IMG/VR virus record: IMGVR_UViG_3300049043_000004
Location: 1 to 41,444 of that record
Reading direction: 5' to 3' (one strand)
DNA length: 41,444 nucleotides
Source of the DNA: a virus
The notes under the pieces were generated by a model. It searched no databases, was not told where the DNA came from, and saw nothing but the letters and a program-made list of their open reading frames with translations. Numbering within the stretch: the first letter of the stretch is position 1; each line of letters begins with the position of its first letter. The position numbers and the translations under genes were made by a program. Below are positions 7,403 through 13,619 of this stretch, piece after piece.

Positions 7403-7610
7403 CTTCCAGCTCCTGTGCCATATGTGCCGCGCTACGCAGCATAGTGCTTAAGGTAATCGGTCGCATGTCTTTCCAACAGGCATACCGGATGGCATGACGG
7501 AAACCCATGCTGATGTTGCCATCACCTAGCTTGCGAGCGGCTTCAATCTCTTCACGACTCATGCGGATGTTGACCGTGAAGTTGCGACCTTTGTTTAACC
7601 GATCAGCCAT
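7374..7610 (-). CDS. Small ribbon-helix-helix-like protein
   Basis: A 78-residue basic protein. The N-terminal segment NFTVNIRMSREEIEAARKLG has the strand-helix pattern of ribbon-helix-helix (Arc/CopG-like) regulators, and SMGFRHAIRYAC could be the second helix. The remainder (LSTMLRSAAHMAQELEDARN) is helical. It overlaps the preceding DUF3310 gene by 16 bases and the following zinc-ribbon gene by 29, so it is part of a tightly packed operon. I infer a small DNA-binding regulator; the family is not certain. Confidence 0.6.
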   Translation of the reverse strand: MADRLNKGRNFTVNIRMSREEIEAARKLGDGNISMGFRHAIRYACWKDMRPITLSTMLRSAAHMAQELEDARNSNPMP

Positions 7611-7798
7611 TGCATGTACCAGTTTGCTTTGCGTAGTGATTCAGTGCCGCCTTTATGTTGCTCACGCCAGACATATTTGAGCACATTACCTTTGCAATAA
7701 CCGCGGAACTCTTCTGGTGTTAGCGCTGCCTGGATCGCTTCGATGCACTCAATGCCACCTTTGGTGTAGTGCTCCGGATGATTGACAGGGTCAGTCAT
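7595..7798 (-). CDS. DUF3310 (SaV-like) protein
   Basis: A 67-residue protein with the strong DUF3310 signature: NHPEHYTKGGIECIEAIQA, then EFRGYCKGNVLKYVWR and HKGG...DLRKAxWY-type end (KGGTESLRKANWYMQWL). Known: DUF3310 proteins are common in phage early regions, near nucleotide metabolism genes, and have been linked to nucleotide kinase-like roles in larger fusions; their function alone is not settled. The start ATG overlaps the preceding gene's stop by four bases (ATGA). Confidence 0.85.
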   Translation of the reverse strand: MTDPVNHPEHYTKGGIECIEAIQAALTPEEFRGYCKGNVLKYVWREQHKGGTESLRKANWYMQWLIG

Positions 7799-7998
7799 TG
7801 GCGCAGTTCGGCGGCGATGTCATAAAGCCAATCATCTGCATGATCCATAGGTTCTTCGTTTGCGTATGCTTCGCGAAGGATGTCAGCAGCAGTCTTGAAA
7901 GCGGCAGCCAGTTTGCCACCGTAGTCAACAAATATGCCTGCCTCGTATTCGTTGAACGCTTCCCAGATAGCCTGGGCTTGTGGGGATAGTTCAGTCAT
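7795..7998 (-). CDS. Hypothetical acidic protein, 67 residues
   Basis: A small acidic helical protein starting MTELSPQAQAIWEAFNEYEA, with LAAAFKTAADILREAYAN and WLYDIAAELRQ. The same kind of AFKTAADxLR...IAAEL pattern occurs in small cyanobacterial and cyanophage proteins of unknown function. The ATG at 7998 overlaps the stop of the upstream gene (7991-7993) by 8 bases and was preferred over an upstream start that would read through the neighbour. No catalytic motif is visible. Confidence 0.65.
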   Translation of the reverse strand: MTELSPQAQAIWEAFNEYEAGIFVDYGGKLAAAFKTAADILREAYANEEPMDHADDWLYDIAAELRQ

Positions 7999-8341
7999 CG
8001 AGCTGCTCCAATGCGCGGCGGACCACATCGAGATCGTCCAATTGCCAACCCTTTTCGTCGCCTTGAATCAGACTTACTAAGGCCAACGCCTGCTCCTTCA
8101 AGCTCAACGGCTTCGGACGTCTAGCGGCGCGAAGATCAGCAATGTCTGCCGTCACCTCTGCTCCAAACTTAGAAGTGAACCAGGCACAGCACGCTTCTAG
8201 TTCGGCGTCTGCACCCGCTAATGCGCCAGCGGCATAAGCATTCACCAATAAAACATCTGCATGTTCACGTTCTTCGTGCCAGTCGTCTTCCCACTGCTTG
8301 AGCAGCTCCGGCGGTGGGGTGATTGGGTGTGGGTCAGTCAT
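7991..8341 (-). CDS. Hypothetical protein, paralogue A of a tandem pair
   Basis: A 116-residue acidic protein that pairs with the gene immediately upstream. Both begin MT(D/H)PHPITP-PELL, have a middle ADxELEACxxW segment, and share the near-identical block LRAARRPKPLSLKEQ followed by IRRALEQ-type ends (VRRALEQLDD). The rest is more diverged. They clearly arose by tandem duplication. The C-terminal half is likely helical. I do not know a function. The family is one I associate with freshwater cyanobacterial phages and prophages. It overlaps both neighbours by 8 bases. Confidence 0.7.
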   Translation of the reverse strand: MTDPHPITPPPELLKQWEDDWHEEREHADVLLVNAYAAGALAGADAELEACCAWFTSKFGAEVTADIADLRAARRPKPLSLKEQALALVSLIQGDEKGWQLDDLDVVRRALEQLDD

Positions 8342-8684
8342 CGATTTGCTCTAGGGCGCGGCGGATGGTGTCCAATTCGCTAATGTCCCATGCCTCTTTT
8401 GATGATTGAATGCGGTCAATCAAGGCAATGCTCTGCTCCTTCAAGCTCAGCGGCTTCGGGCGGCGGGCAGCGCGGAGATCCTCTGTGGACCCGTCGCCGT
8501 ATTCGTACATGACTCCGTTGCTGCAAAGCCATTCACGGCACGCCTCCAGCTCCTGGTCGGCACCCCATTGGGCGGCGCGGATAGCGATGTGCGTATATGC
8601 CGAATGTACTATTTGGTCGCTTTCGTCCCACTCGTCGTGCCAATTTTTAATCAGCTCCGGCGTTGGGGTGATTGGGTGGGTCAT
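8334..8684 (-). CDS. Hypothetical protein, paralogue B of a tandem pair
   Basis: A 116-residue protein, the same length as the downstream paralogue. It begins MTHPITPTPELIKNWHDEWD, has GADQELEACREWL, then LRAARRPKPLSLKEQSIALI and ends DTIRRALEQIDD. The shared LRAARRPKPLSLKEQ block is followed in both by a helix and an RRALEQ end, so the C-terminal domain is conserved while the N-terminal middle part varies. No enzyme motif is seen. The start overlaps the previous gene's stop by four bases. Confidence 0.7.
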   Translation of the reverse strand: MTHPITPTPELIKNWHDEWDESDQIVHSAYTHIAIRAAQWGADQELEACREWLCSNGVMYEYGDGSTEDLRAARRPKPLSLKEQSIALIDRIQSSKEAWDISELDTIRRALEQIDD

Positions 8685-9004
8685 CGGGACACTCGAATGG
8701 TTGATAGTGGATGTTCAGTGCAAGCCTTGAGGTAATCACAGCAAAAGTCATACAGCCCTTCCCATGTTCCCCAGCCATTAGCAGGGCTGTCCTGCTCACA
8801 TACCTTGCGGTGCATGGCTAAGAATGCAATGCCGTTGGAGATTGGCTCAATCAACTGATGAGCAGTTGTGATGCCGATTTCTTCTGGGCGCCATAGACAT
8901 TCGTACAAGCCAGCAGTGCTAGCCATCGTGGTCAGATTGTGGGTGATGTTGCGCCAGTAAAGATCTTTGCCATCGTCGTCTTCGATGTGTACATCAAGGC
9001 TCAT
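8681..9004 (-). CDS. Hypothetical protein, 107 residues
   Basis: It begins MSLDVHIEDDDGKDLYWRNI and contains THNLTTMASTAGLYECLWRP, then a segment EPISNGIAFLAMHRKVCEQ and WGTWEGLYDFCCDYLKAC. The opening (SLDVxI ... Y.NITHNL..MA..AGLY..LWRPEE) is one I recognise from small phage proteins encoded in early regions of many phages, with no known function. The frame is open further upstream to 9091, but the ATG at 9004 overlaps the preceding gene by 11 bases as is usual here. Confidence 0.75.
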   Translation of the reverse strand: MSLDVHIEDDDGKDLYWRNITHNLTTMASTAGLYECLWRPEEIGITTAHQLIEPISNGIAFLAMHRKVCEQDSPANGWGTWEGLYDFCCDYLKACTEHPLSTIRVSR

Positions 9005-9182
9005 TGCTTGGCTCCATTGCAACGTGGATGTCACGGCCAATGCCGCAGGTGCCCCAGCGGTACAGATCGAGGTGCACATGGGCCCCAGCAAACGGGATGG
9101 CCACGCGATGGGTGGTTGATGGGTCAGAGTTGATCCACCACAGTTCGCCGATGCGGCCCTGGTCGGAGTCGATATTGATCAT
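8994..9182 (-). CDS. Hypothetical protein, 62 residues
   Basis: A small protein beginning MINIDSDQGRIGELWWINSD with a predicted strand-rich pattern, containing HRVAIPFAGAHVHLDLYRWG and ending AMEPSNEP. No family is recognised. The start overlaps the upstream gene's stop by four bases and the end overlaps the downstream start by 11, so it is in a run of coupled genes. The regular operon packing is the main support for it being real. Confidence 0.55.
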   Translation of the reverse strand: MINIDSDQGRIGELWWINSDPSTTHRVAIPFAGAHVHLDLYRWGTCGIGRDIHVAMEPSNEP

Positions 9183-9775
9183 TGCTTGGCCTCCTGCTCA
9201 AGCCAGTCGGCAGCCTTAGGTCCATGGGAGATGTCTGTGCTGCAGCGCAACCATCTCGCCACCTCACGGATCGCAGCGCGAGCTCCAGGTGCCCAGTTCA
9301 ATGCTTCGTCGTCCCAAGCTGCGGAGTCCTCGCATTGACTGATGGCAAGCGCTACCCGGCTCACCAGCGAACGCGCCTGGGCACCGGCATCACGGATCTG
9401 CTCTGGCGTGGCCTCGTGGATCAGTTTCATGCAGGCCTGGAAGCGTCGATCGTTCTCCTCTTCGCTGATCGGCTCCAGCGCCCTGATGCGCAGGTAGTTC
9501 TTGCCGACCCATTCCTTCAGCTTGTCGTGCTGCTCGTACAGGTCCAGCACGGCCTCGCGCATCGTCTCCAGCGTCTCGACCCTGGCGCGGAGTTCGTCGG
9601 TGGCTTCCGGCCACCGCCTTGCGTCCGCATTCTTTTGAAACTTGCGCAGGCGCTCGACAAACAGGCGGTGCGCTTCGCCAGCGTCCGCGATGAACTGGCC
9701 TCGGTAGTGAAAGCCTTCGCGGTCGAGGCGTATCACCTCTCCCTCTCCCATGGGGATGCAGTTGCGCTCAGTCAT
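9179..9775 (-). CDS. Hypothetical coiled-coil protein, 198 residues
   Basis: The ATG at 9775 overlaps the upstream gene's stop by four bases and gives a product beginning MTERNCIPMGEGEVIRLD. The middle is highly charged and helical (ATDELRARVETLETMREAVL and YEQHDKLKEWVGKNYLRIRA), consistent with a coiled coil. The C-terminal part (EQIRDAGAQARSLVSRVALA and ARAAIREVARWLR) is also helical. No motif is recognised. This gene is noticeably GC-richer than its downstream neighbours, which may indicate recent acquisition. Confidence 0.65.
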   Translation of the reverse strand: MTERNCIPMGEGEVIRLDREGFHYRGQFIADAGEAHRLFVERLRKFQKNADARRWPEATDELRARVETLETMREAVLDLYEQHDKLKEWVGKNYLRIRALEPISEEENDRRFQACMKLIHEATPEQIRDAGAQARSLVSRVALAISQCEDSAAWDDEALNWAPGARAAIREVARWLRCSTDISHGPKAADWLEQEAKQ

Positions 9776-10101
9776 TGGTGCGAGATGCGAACAGTTGCGA
9801 TGCCGTCGAGCGGCACACCCAAGCGATGCGCAGCGCCGGCGCTCAGGTCGATCGAGCCGCAGTCGCACCGATCAGTGATCGGCACGGTCAAGGTGCGGCC
9901 CTGGTGGCTGATGCGTACCGGTGTGCCGCACGGCAGCCATGGATGCGCAGCGCTCACGCCCCAGTGCTGGTAGGTTTGGCCGCAGTAGGTGACGCGGCCA
10001 TGAAACCAGCCGTCGTAGACCGTGGCGGTCACGGGTCTGGCATGAGCAGGCGCTGCCAGTAGCAGCGCCGCCATTGCATATTTGATCATGGTGGTGTTCA
10101 T
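9772..10101 (-). CDS. RlpA-like secreted double-psi beta-barrel protein
   Basis: A 109-residue protein with a clear signal peptide (residues 1-22: MNTTMIKYAMAALLLAAPAH ending in a cut-site-like AHA-RP). The mature part is a single double-psi beta-barrel of the RlpA type: ATVYDGWFHGRVTYCGQ, then PCGTPVRI, and VPITDRCDCGSIDLS followed by AGAAHRLG. RlpA enzymes are lytic transglycosylases acting on peptidoglycan lacking stem peptides. The Asp of TDRC and the SIDLS block are the conserved features. Finding such a secreted protein inside a recombination/replication operon is unusual. No SPOR domain is present. Confidence 0.75.
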   Translation of the reverse strand: MNTTMIKYAMAALLLAAPAHARPVTATVYDGWFHGRVTYCGQTYQHWGVSAAHPWLPCGTPVRISHQGRTLTVPITDRCDCGSIDLSAGAAHRLGVPLDGIATVRISHQ

Positions 10102-10448
10102 CAGAATGCAGGCTCCTCTTCAGCAGCCTTTGTCCGTGGTAGGTATTCAAATCGCTGCACGTTCAGCACATGCTTGCTGCGTTTGGCGCCGGTGTCTTTA
10201 TCAACCCAGTCCTGACGGCGGATTGCACCGGTCACCATGATGCTGTCACCTTTTTTGCAGGTGTCAGAAATCATCTGGCCGCCTTTACCCCAGACCTCTA
10301 CGTCAATGGCATTGTTGATGTAGTTGCCGTCTTTATCTTTGCCTTCGCTGATGCCACCACCGAAGTTGCAAACACAAGTACCAGAATCAAAGAACTTGAT
10401 CTGCGGTTCGCTAATAATACGAACGACGCCGGAAGCATAAAGGCTCAT
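10101..10448 (-). CDS. ssb: Single-stranded DNA-binding protein
   Basis: A 115-residue SSB. It has the OB-fold sequence pattern (GVVRIISEPQIKFFDSGTCV, FGGGISEGKDKDG, NAIDVEVWGKGGQ, KKGDSIMVTGAIRRQDW) and a short acidic tail ending EEEPAF, comparable to the DDDIPF-type tip that binds replication proteins. It is shorter than cellular SSB because the flexible linker is nearly absent. It lies with the exonuclease and Bet genes in the order expected for a lambda Red-like recombination set and overlaps the neighbouring start by four bases. Confidence 0.9.
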   Translation of the reverse strand: MSLYASGVVRIISEPQIKFFDSGTCVCNFGGGISEGKDKDGNYINNAIDVEVWGKGGQMISDTCKKGDSIMVTGAIRRQDWVDKDTGAKRSKHVLNVQRFEYLPRTKAAEEEPAF

Positions 10449-10648
10449 GGATTGATTGGTGTAATGGAATTGGACTCTTCAAAGGCCAGGACATCCGCTA
10501 TTGGATACCTGACCCTTGATTCACCTAAGGGCAACGCAAACCGCGGTACTGTGTAGTACGACGGTCCTTGGCCGCGCAACCGCTGGGATTTGATGCTGCT
10601 TGGCTTCAATCCCCAGCGTGCTGCTAGTTGCTCAGTCGTCAGATACAA
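10445..10648 (-). CDS. Small helix-turn-helix protein (excisionase/MerR-like)
   Basis: A 67-residue basic protein. The N-terminus YLTTEQLAARWGLKPSSIKS is the classic winged-helix start of excisionase/AlpA/MerR-like regulators, followed by RLRGQGPSYYTVPR and a wing-like VRYPIADVLAFEE. I choose the TTG start at 10648 because a perfect AAGGAGG sits six bases upstream; the only other option would overlap the Bet gene far more. The TTG lies inside the end of bet. It might be a regulator of the early operon or a directionality factor, but no integrase is present. Confidence 0.75.
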   Translation of the reverse strand: MYLTTEQLAARWGLKPSSIKSQRLRGQGPSYYTVPRFALPLGESRVRYPIADVLAFEESNSITPINP

Positions 10649-11354
10649 GTTCAGCCTCCTTCTCGAGCATTTGATGCAGCAGCTTGTCATGCTGCTCTTG
10701 CGTGATCTCACCAGCGTCAAGTCGTGCCGCCATTCGTGGTTGCAATGTGGCTAGCTCTTCTTGGCTCTTGGCCTTGGCGATCGCTGCAGCACCAGCAGTG
10801 AAGAACTTGCTGGTGTCAACCGTTACGGTCACCGGTTGCACCACATCAGCCTGCGCCATTTCGTCGGTGCTGTAGACGCCGCTTAGGTTGGCAGGGAATG
10901 CCTTACGCAGCGCTAGGGCTTCACTGCACTTGGCGATCATCGCAGCAGGCATCTTGGACCATAGGCCTTGGCCGGCGTTGTAGTCCGCAAACCGTGCCAC
11001 ACCGGTAAACGGGTGGCTGCTGCCTTTGCGCCAGATGGTGGTCTTGGCCGCGGCAGGTGGCTTAGCGCTCAGCCATACATCAGCCCACTGGCCATCATCA
11101 CCGCACCATTCCGTAGTGCTGCCGTCCAGCTCGCCAGTGCGTTCTGCAATGGCACGCAAGCCGTCAATGCCGGCTTGGATGGTCATCTTGCCGGCACGCT
11201 TTATGGCGTAGATCTGCTTGCTGAACGGATCCAGCCCGGTACGCTGGCAGGCATAAGCAAACAGTCGCAGCTCGTCATTGCTGCAGCCCGGTGCAATGGT
11301 GCTGCTGATCAGTTGCACCTGGTCTGGTGTCCAGGTGGTGATAGAGGTTGACAT
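10632..11354 (-). CDS. bet: Recombination protein Bet (RecT/Bet family single-strand annealing protein)
   Basis: A 240-residue Bet-type annealing protein. Seen: CSNDELRLFAYACQRTGLDP, then FSKQIYAIKRAGKMTIQAGI, DGLRAIAERTGELDG, HPFTGVARFADY and SKMPAAMIAKCSEALALRKA, in the order of the phage Bet family. The C-terminal part is a variable, acidic helical tail (QEQHDKLLHQMLEKEAELV). Known: Bet anneals complementary single strands made by a partner 5'-3' exonuclease. The exonuclease gene is directly upstream with one base of overlap. Function is therefore well supported. Confidence 0.92.
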   Translation of the reverse strand: MSTSITTWTPDQVQLISSTIAPGCSNDELRLFAYACQRTGLDPFSKQIYAIKRAGKMTIQAGIDGLRAIAERTGELDGSTTEWCGDDGQWADVWLSAKPPAAAKTTIWRKGSSHPFTGVARFADYNAGQGLWSKMPAAMIAKCSEALALRKAFPANLSGVYSTDEMAQADVVQPVTVTVDTSKFFTAGAAAIAKAKSQEELATLQPRMAARLDAGEITQEQHDKLLHQMLEKEAELVSDD

Positions 11355-12139
11355 CAGAAGGTTTCAGTTTGGATGGGGTTGCTTGCCCAACTGGGCAGGC
11401 TGATCGTTTGGATGAACGTGTCGCCGTAGCCAGGCCACACACCAGCGGCATGGCATCCGGCGATCACATCCAGTGCATTGTCCCGCGTGGTTCGCCCTAA
11501 TGCAAGTGCTGCAGCGTCAAGTTCATACACCGCCACAGCGTGCGGGTACGACTTCTCGACCGCAACGAACACAAACCGATCGGCGCCATGCAAGCCGGCT
11601 AGGTAATGCGCTGCCTGCACGTGATACCCAAAGGTGGCAACACTGCGCGCAAAGGCCTGCGGGCTTGCATCAGTGGTGGTTTTGATGTCCACTACGGTGC
11701 TGCCGTAGTACCAGTCCGGGCGGCACTTGCAGCGCATCCCAGTTGGCAGGTCATCCCACCAAAAGGACTGCTCGGCTTTGCCTTGATTGAGCAATGCTGC
11801 AGCAGCAGGATGGTTCCGTACTGCAGCAGCCATGCTCATGGCACTGGCCATGTCGGTGCTGGTAACAGCTTCAATGCCTTCGGCTTCCATCGCTGCAGTC
11901 TGCTCCTTGCCTGCTTTGGTATTGCGTGGCCCGCAAACGCCGTAACGCTGCAGCAGGTCATCCGGTTCGAGGATGGCGCAATGCGCCAGGCTGCCAAGCC
12001 GCATCGCAGCAGTTGGTTCAACTGTGCTGCGGTTTGGATCGATGAACCTACTCCAGTAGTGGTAAGGCGATTGCATTACCGCTTTGAGGTGACTAGCGCT
12101 GACGGCTGGGTCAGCGTGGTACTGCTCGTTGGTAGTCAT
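11354..12139 (-). CDS. PD-(D/E)XK exonuclease (RecE/exonuclease VIII-like, DUF3799)
   Basis: A 261-residue nuclease paired with Bet. The early motif SASHLKAVMQSPYHYWSRFI and RLGSLAHCAILEP is typical of the RecE C-terminal/DUF3799 family. The active site is seen in CKCRPDWYYGSTVVDIKTT, where RPDW and DIK supply the Asp and Asp-x-Lys of the PD-(D/E)XK fold, and YHVQAAHYLAG gives the conserved Gln-containing helix. Known: such enzymes resect double-stranded DNA 5'-3' to feed the annealing protein. The start overlaps the upstream stop by four bases. Confidence 0.9.
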   Translation of the reverse strand: MTTNEQYHADPAVSASHLKAVMQSPYHYWSRFIDPNRSTVEPTAAMRLGSLAHCAILEPDDLLQRYGVCGPRNTKAGKEQTAAMEAEGIEAVTSTDMASAMSMAAAVRNHPAAAALLNQGKAEQSFWWDDLPTGMRCKCRPDWYYGSTVVDIKTTTDASPQAFARSVATFGYHVQAAHYLAGLHGADRFVFVAVEKSYPHAVAVYELDAAALALGRTTRDNALDVIAGCHAAGVWPGYGDTFIQTISLPSWASNPIQTETF

Positions 12140-12333
12140 GCCGTGACGCCCTCGCGCAGTTGGCGGTGGATCAGCGTCTGCGGGCCGAAGCAGTGCTTCA
12201 GCTGCGGGAATGCCTGAAACAGTGCCTTGCGGTTGTTTGGGTCAGCCAGCAGGCCAGCATCAGCCAGGTGGGAGATGAAACTGCCGCCGTGTTGCTTGGC
12301 GGTTTGGAATGTCCAGTAGTCGTCAGATGTCAT
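12136..12333 (-). CDS. Hypothetical protein, 65 residues
   Basis: It begins MTSDDYWTFQTAKQHGGSFI, followed by SHLADAGLLADPNNRKALFQ, QAFPQLKHCFGP and ends HRQLREGVTA. The block AAKQHGGSFISxLADAGL...NxxKLFxAFPxL is one I recognise from small proteins of phage early regions (for example beside annealing proteins), with no established function. It is probably a helical protein. The ATG at 12333 was chosen since the upstream extension reads through spacer sequence. There are 53 bases between it and the next gene upstream. Confidence 0.7.
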   Translation of the reverse strand: MTSDDYWTFQTAKQHGGSFISHLADAGLLADPNNRKALFQAFPQLKHCFGPQTLIHRQLREGVTA

Positions 12334-12386
12334 TGGTAGAATGATGTCGTGAGGATTGAAGGGCGGAGACAGACCGCCCTGTTTTC

Positions 12387-12566
12387 TCATGCCAGTGCTT
12401 GCCTCACCTTGTACCGGCTGATGCCGAGGTGATCAGCAATGCGCTGCTGGCTCCAGCCGTAGCTACGCAACCTGGTGGCACGTTGCTTGGTGGATTCTGT
12501 TGCCCATAGCAGCACCAGTAATGGCAGCAGCAGCAGGGCAAGGATCAGGCTCAGTGTGGTGGTCAT
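12387..12566 (-). CDS. 59-residue membrane-anchored helix-turn-helix protein
   Basis: A short gene. Residues 4-21 are a very hydrophobic Leu-rich membrane helix (TLSLILALLLLPLLVLLW). After a short linker (ATESTKQR) comes a helix-turn-helix of the Hin/resolvase or sigma-like class (LRSYGWSQQRIADHLGISRY, then KVRQALA). So a DNA-binding domain appears tethered to a membrane by one helix. I recall related short cyanobacterial/cyanophage proteins with this combination. Codons are well used and the start ATG at 12566 is preceded by a short spacer. The role is unknown. Confidence 0.65.
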   Translation of the reverse strand: MTTTLSLILALLLLPLLVLLWATESTKQRATRLRSYGWSQQRIADHLGISRYKVRQALA

Positions 12567-12627
12567 GGTGTTAACGCGGGTGGAATGGTTGCCGGATTGG
12601 GTGCGGCTCCGGCGGGCCGCGTGGTGG

Positions 12628-12999
12628 TTAGGTCACAAGTTCAGTCAAAACACCAAGCCGCTTGGCATTGCGCCAGATTTCGCGGGCTTCATCGGCATCG
12701 GTAATGACGCGAAAGAAACTATCGCGGCCCCAGGTCTTGCAGACAAATGGAGCAACGGAGCAGGTGCTCATCTTCCAAGTCCGGCGGCGAAGTTCTGCGC
12801 CGCTAAATGTGCCATTGTTGACGTAAACCGTCAGCATTAAATCGGAGTTGTCACCAATAAATGCTTTGATGTCGCGGAGTTGACCGGTAGCACCACAGGC
12901 AAAGCAGTCGCCGTTTTGAATGTGGGAGTAATGAGGCAACTTGCCAGACCCACCGCAGAAAGGGCACGTGTAGGTGGCATTGAGGATTGCGGTGGTCAT
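12628..12999 (-). CDS. DnaJ-type zinc-finger protein, 123 residues
   Basis: Starting at the ATG at 12999, the product has CPFCGGSGKLPHYSHIQNG followed by CFACGATGQ, that is CxxCxGxG and CxxCxGxG repeats of a DnaJ-like central zinc finger. The remaining ~80 residues include LMLTVYVNNGTFSGAELRRR and FFRVITDADEAREIWRNAKR. The zinc finger is commonly found in small phage replication-associated proteins. The start overlaps the upstream gene's end by four bases. The function of the C-terminal part is unknown. Confidence 0.75.
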   Translation of the reverse strand: MTTAILNATYTCPFCGGSGKLPHYSHIQNGDCFACGATGQLRDIKAFIGDNSDLMLTVYVNNGTFSGAELRRRTWKMSTCSVAPFVCKTWGRDSFFRVITDADEAREIWRNAKRLGVLTELVT

Positions 13000-13256
13000 G
13001 GGTGGAATCCGTTGGTGTCCCCACATCCTACACCATGCTGCGCCGTGGTCAACCCTGCACGTAACAGTGCCATCCGTTGCCGGTTCTGCTCGCGTCCTGC
13101 TGGCGATCGCTTCCAGCAGCGGGAGCACAGTGGCGCCGTGCGCTTGGAGCGCACCAGGCGGCCGCACTCGGGGCACGGCTGCGGTGCGCCTGGATCAGGC
13201 AGGCCACGCAGGCGAGCGCGGTAACGGCGGGTGCGGGCGGCAGATGAATCAGTCAT
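12996..13256 (-). CDS. Small Arg-rich zinc-ribbon protein
   Basis: An 86-residue, very basic protein (MTDSSAARTRRYRARLRGLP, then PQPCPECGRLVRSKRTAPLC and SRCWKRS). Four cysteines in CPEC and CSRC give a zinc ribbon, and the Arg-rich N-terminus would bind nucleic acid. The gene is GC-rich relative to its neighbours. The ATG at 13256 is favoured; an ATG at 13385 right after the terminator would add 43 low-complexity residues. The 130-base leader before it contains several hairpins. A regulatory RNA- or DNA-binding role is inference. Confidence 0.65.
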   Translation of the reverse strand: MTDSSAARTRRYRARLRGLPDPGAPQPCPECGRLVRSKRTAPLCSRCWKRSPAGREQNRQRMALLRAGLTTAQHGVGCGDTNGFHP

Positions 13257-13278
13257 GGCGTGATGCGACGGAGTGGCG

Positions 13279-13371
13279 CACAGGAGCGCCTGTGAGGCGT
13301 CCTGCAGTGGGTGACGGTGTGACACACGGGGCGAGCCCGTGAGGGGCCTTGTAGGGGCGCGTGGGACGCGC
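13279..13371 (-). ncRNA. Structured leader with three GC-rich hairpins (possible regulatory RNA element)
   Basis: The untranslated leader between the terminator and the zinc-ribbon gene holds three perfect inverted repeats: ACGCGC/GCGCGT with a 3-base loop (13357-13371), CACGGG/CCCGTG with a 5-base loop (13325-13341) and CACAGG/CCTGTG with a 4-base loop (13279-13294). Together with the terminator hairpin upstream, four stem-loops lie within 140 bases of one transcript. Such a cluster could be an antitermination or attenuation element. A chance effect of the high GC content cannot be excluded. Confidence 0.4.
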
Positions 13372-13385
13372 TGGCGGGCAGTCAT

Positions 13386-13416
13386 GAAAAACCCCCGTGC
13401 CGTGTGGCAGCGGGGG
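13386..13416 (-). terminator. Rho-independent terminator on the leftward strand
   Basis: Read on the minus strand, a GC-rich stem CCCCCGcTGCC / GGCACGGGGG with a 4-base loop and one bulged base is followed directly by TTTTT. This has the strong stem plus U-tract of an intrinsic terminator. It lies 14 bases downstream of the stop of the 13431-13619 gene and upstream of the zinc-ribbon gene. It thus separates the first small gene from the rest of the leftward operon, a position typical of a regulated, antiterminated early terminator. Confidence 0.75.
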
Positions 13417-13430
13417 TCGGTGTGTGTGGG

Positions 13431-13619
13431 TCACGGCCGAGTGACCGTGTACCCGTGCGCCTCGAGCAGCGCGATGGCGGCGGCGATGTCGCCGGACGGG
13501 AGCGCCGGCCGTGTGGCCGGTGTGTCGGCCAGCTCGGTGGCAAGTCCGCGGTAGAGCCGCGCGTCTGACTCGGCCAGATCGCGGAGGGTGGCGCGGAGCG
13601 TGTCGGTGATGACGCCCAT
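13431..13619 (-). CDS. Small helical hypothetical protein upstream of the terminator
   Basis: From the ATG at 13619 the product is 62 residues: MGVITDTLRATLRDLAESDA, RLYRGLATELADTPATRPAL, then SGDIAAAIALLEAHGYTVTR. The frame is open to a TTG at 13673. The gene is very GC-rich and helical. The C-terminal pattern AAAIALLEAHGYTV is common in small phage proteins. No function is recognised. It is the first gene after the 13.62-14.0 kb control region and is followed by a terminator, which is where phages often put a regulator such as an antiterminator; this is inference only. Confidence 0.5.
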   Translation of the reverse strand: MGVITDTLRATLRDLAESDARLYRGLATELADTPATRPALPSGDIAAAIALLEAHGYTVTRP

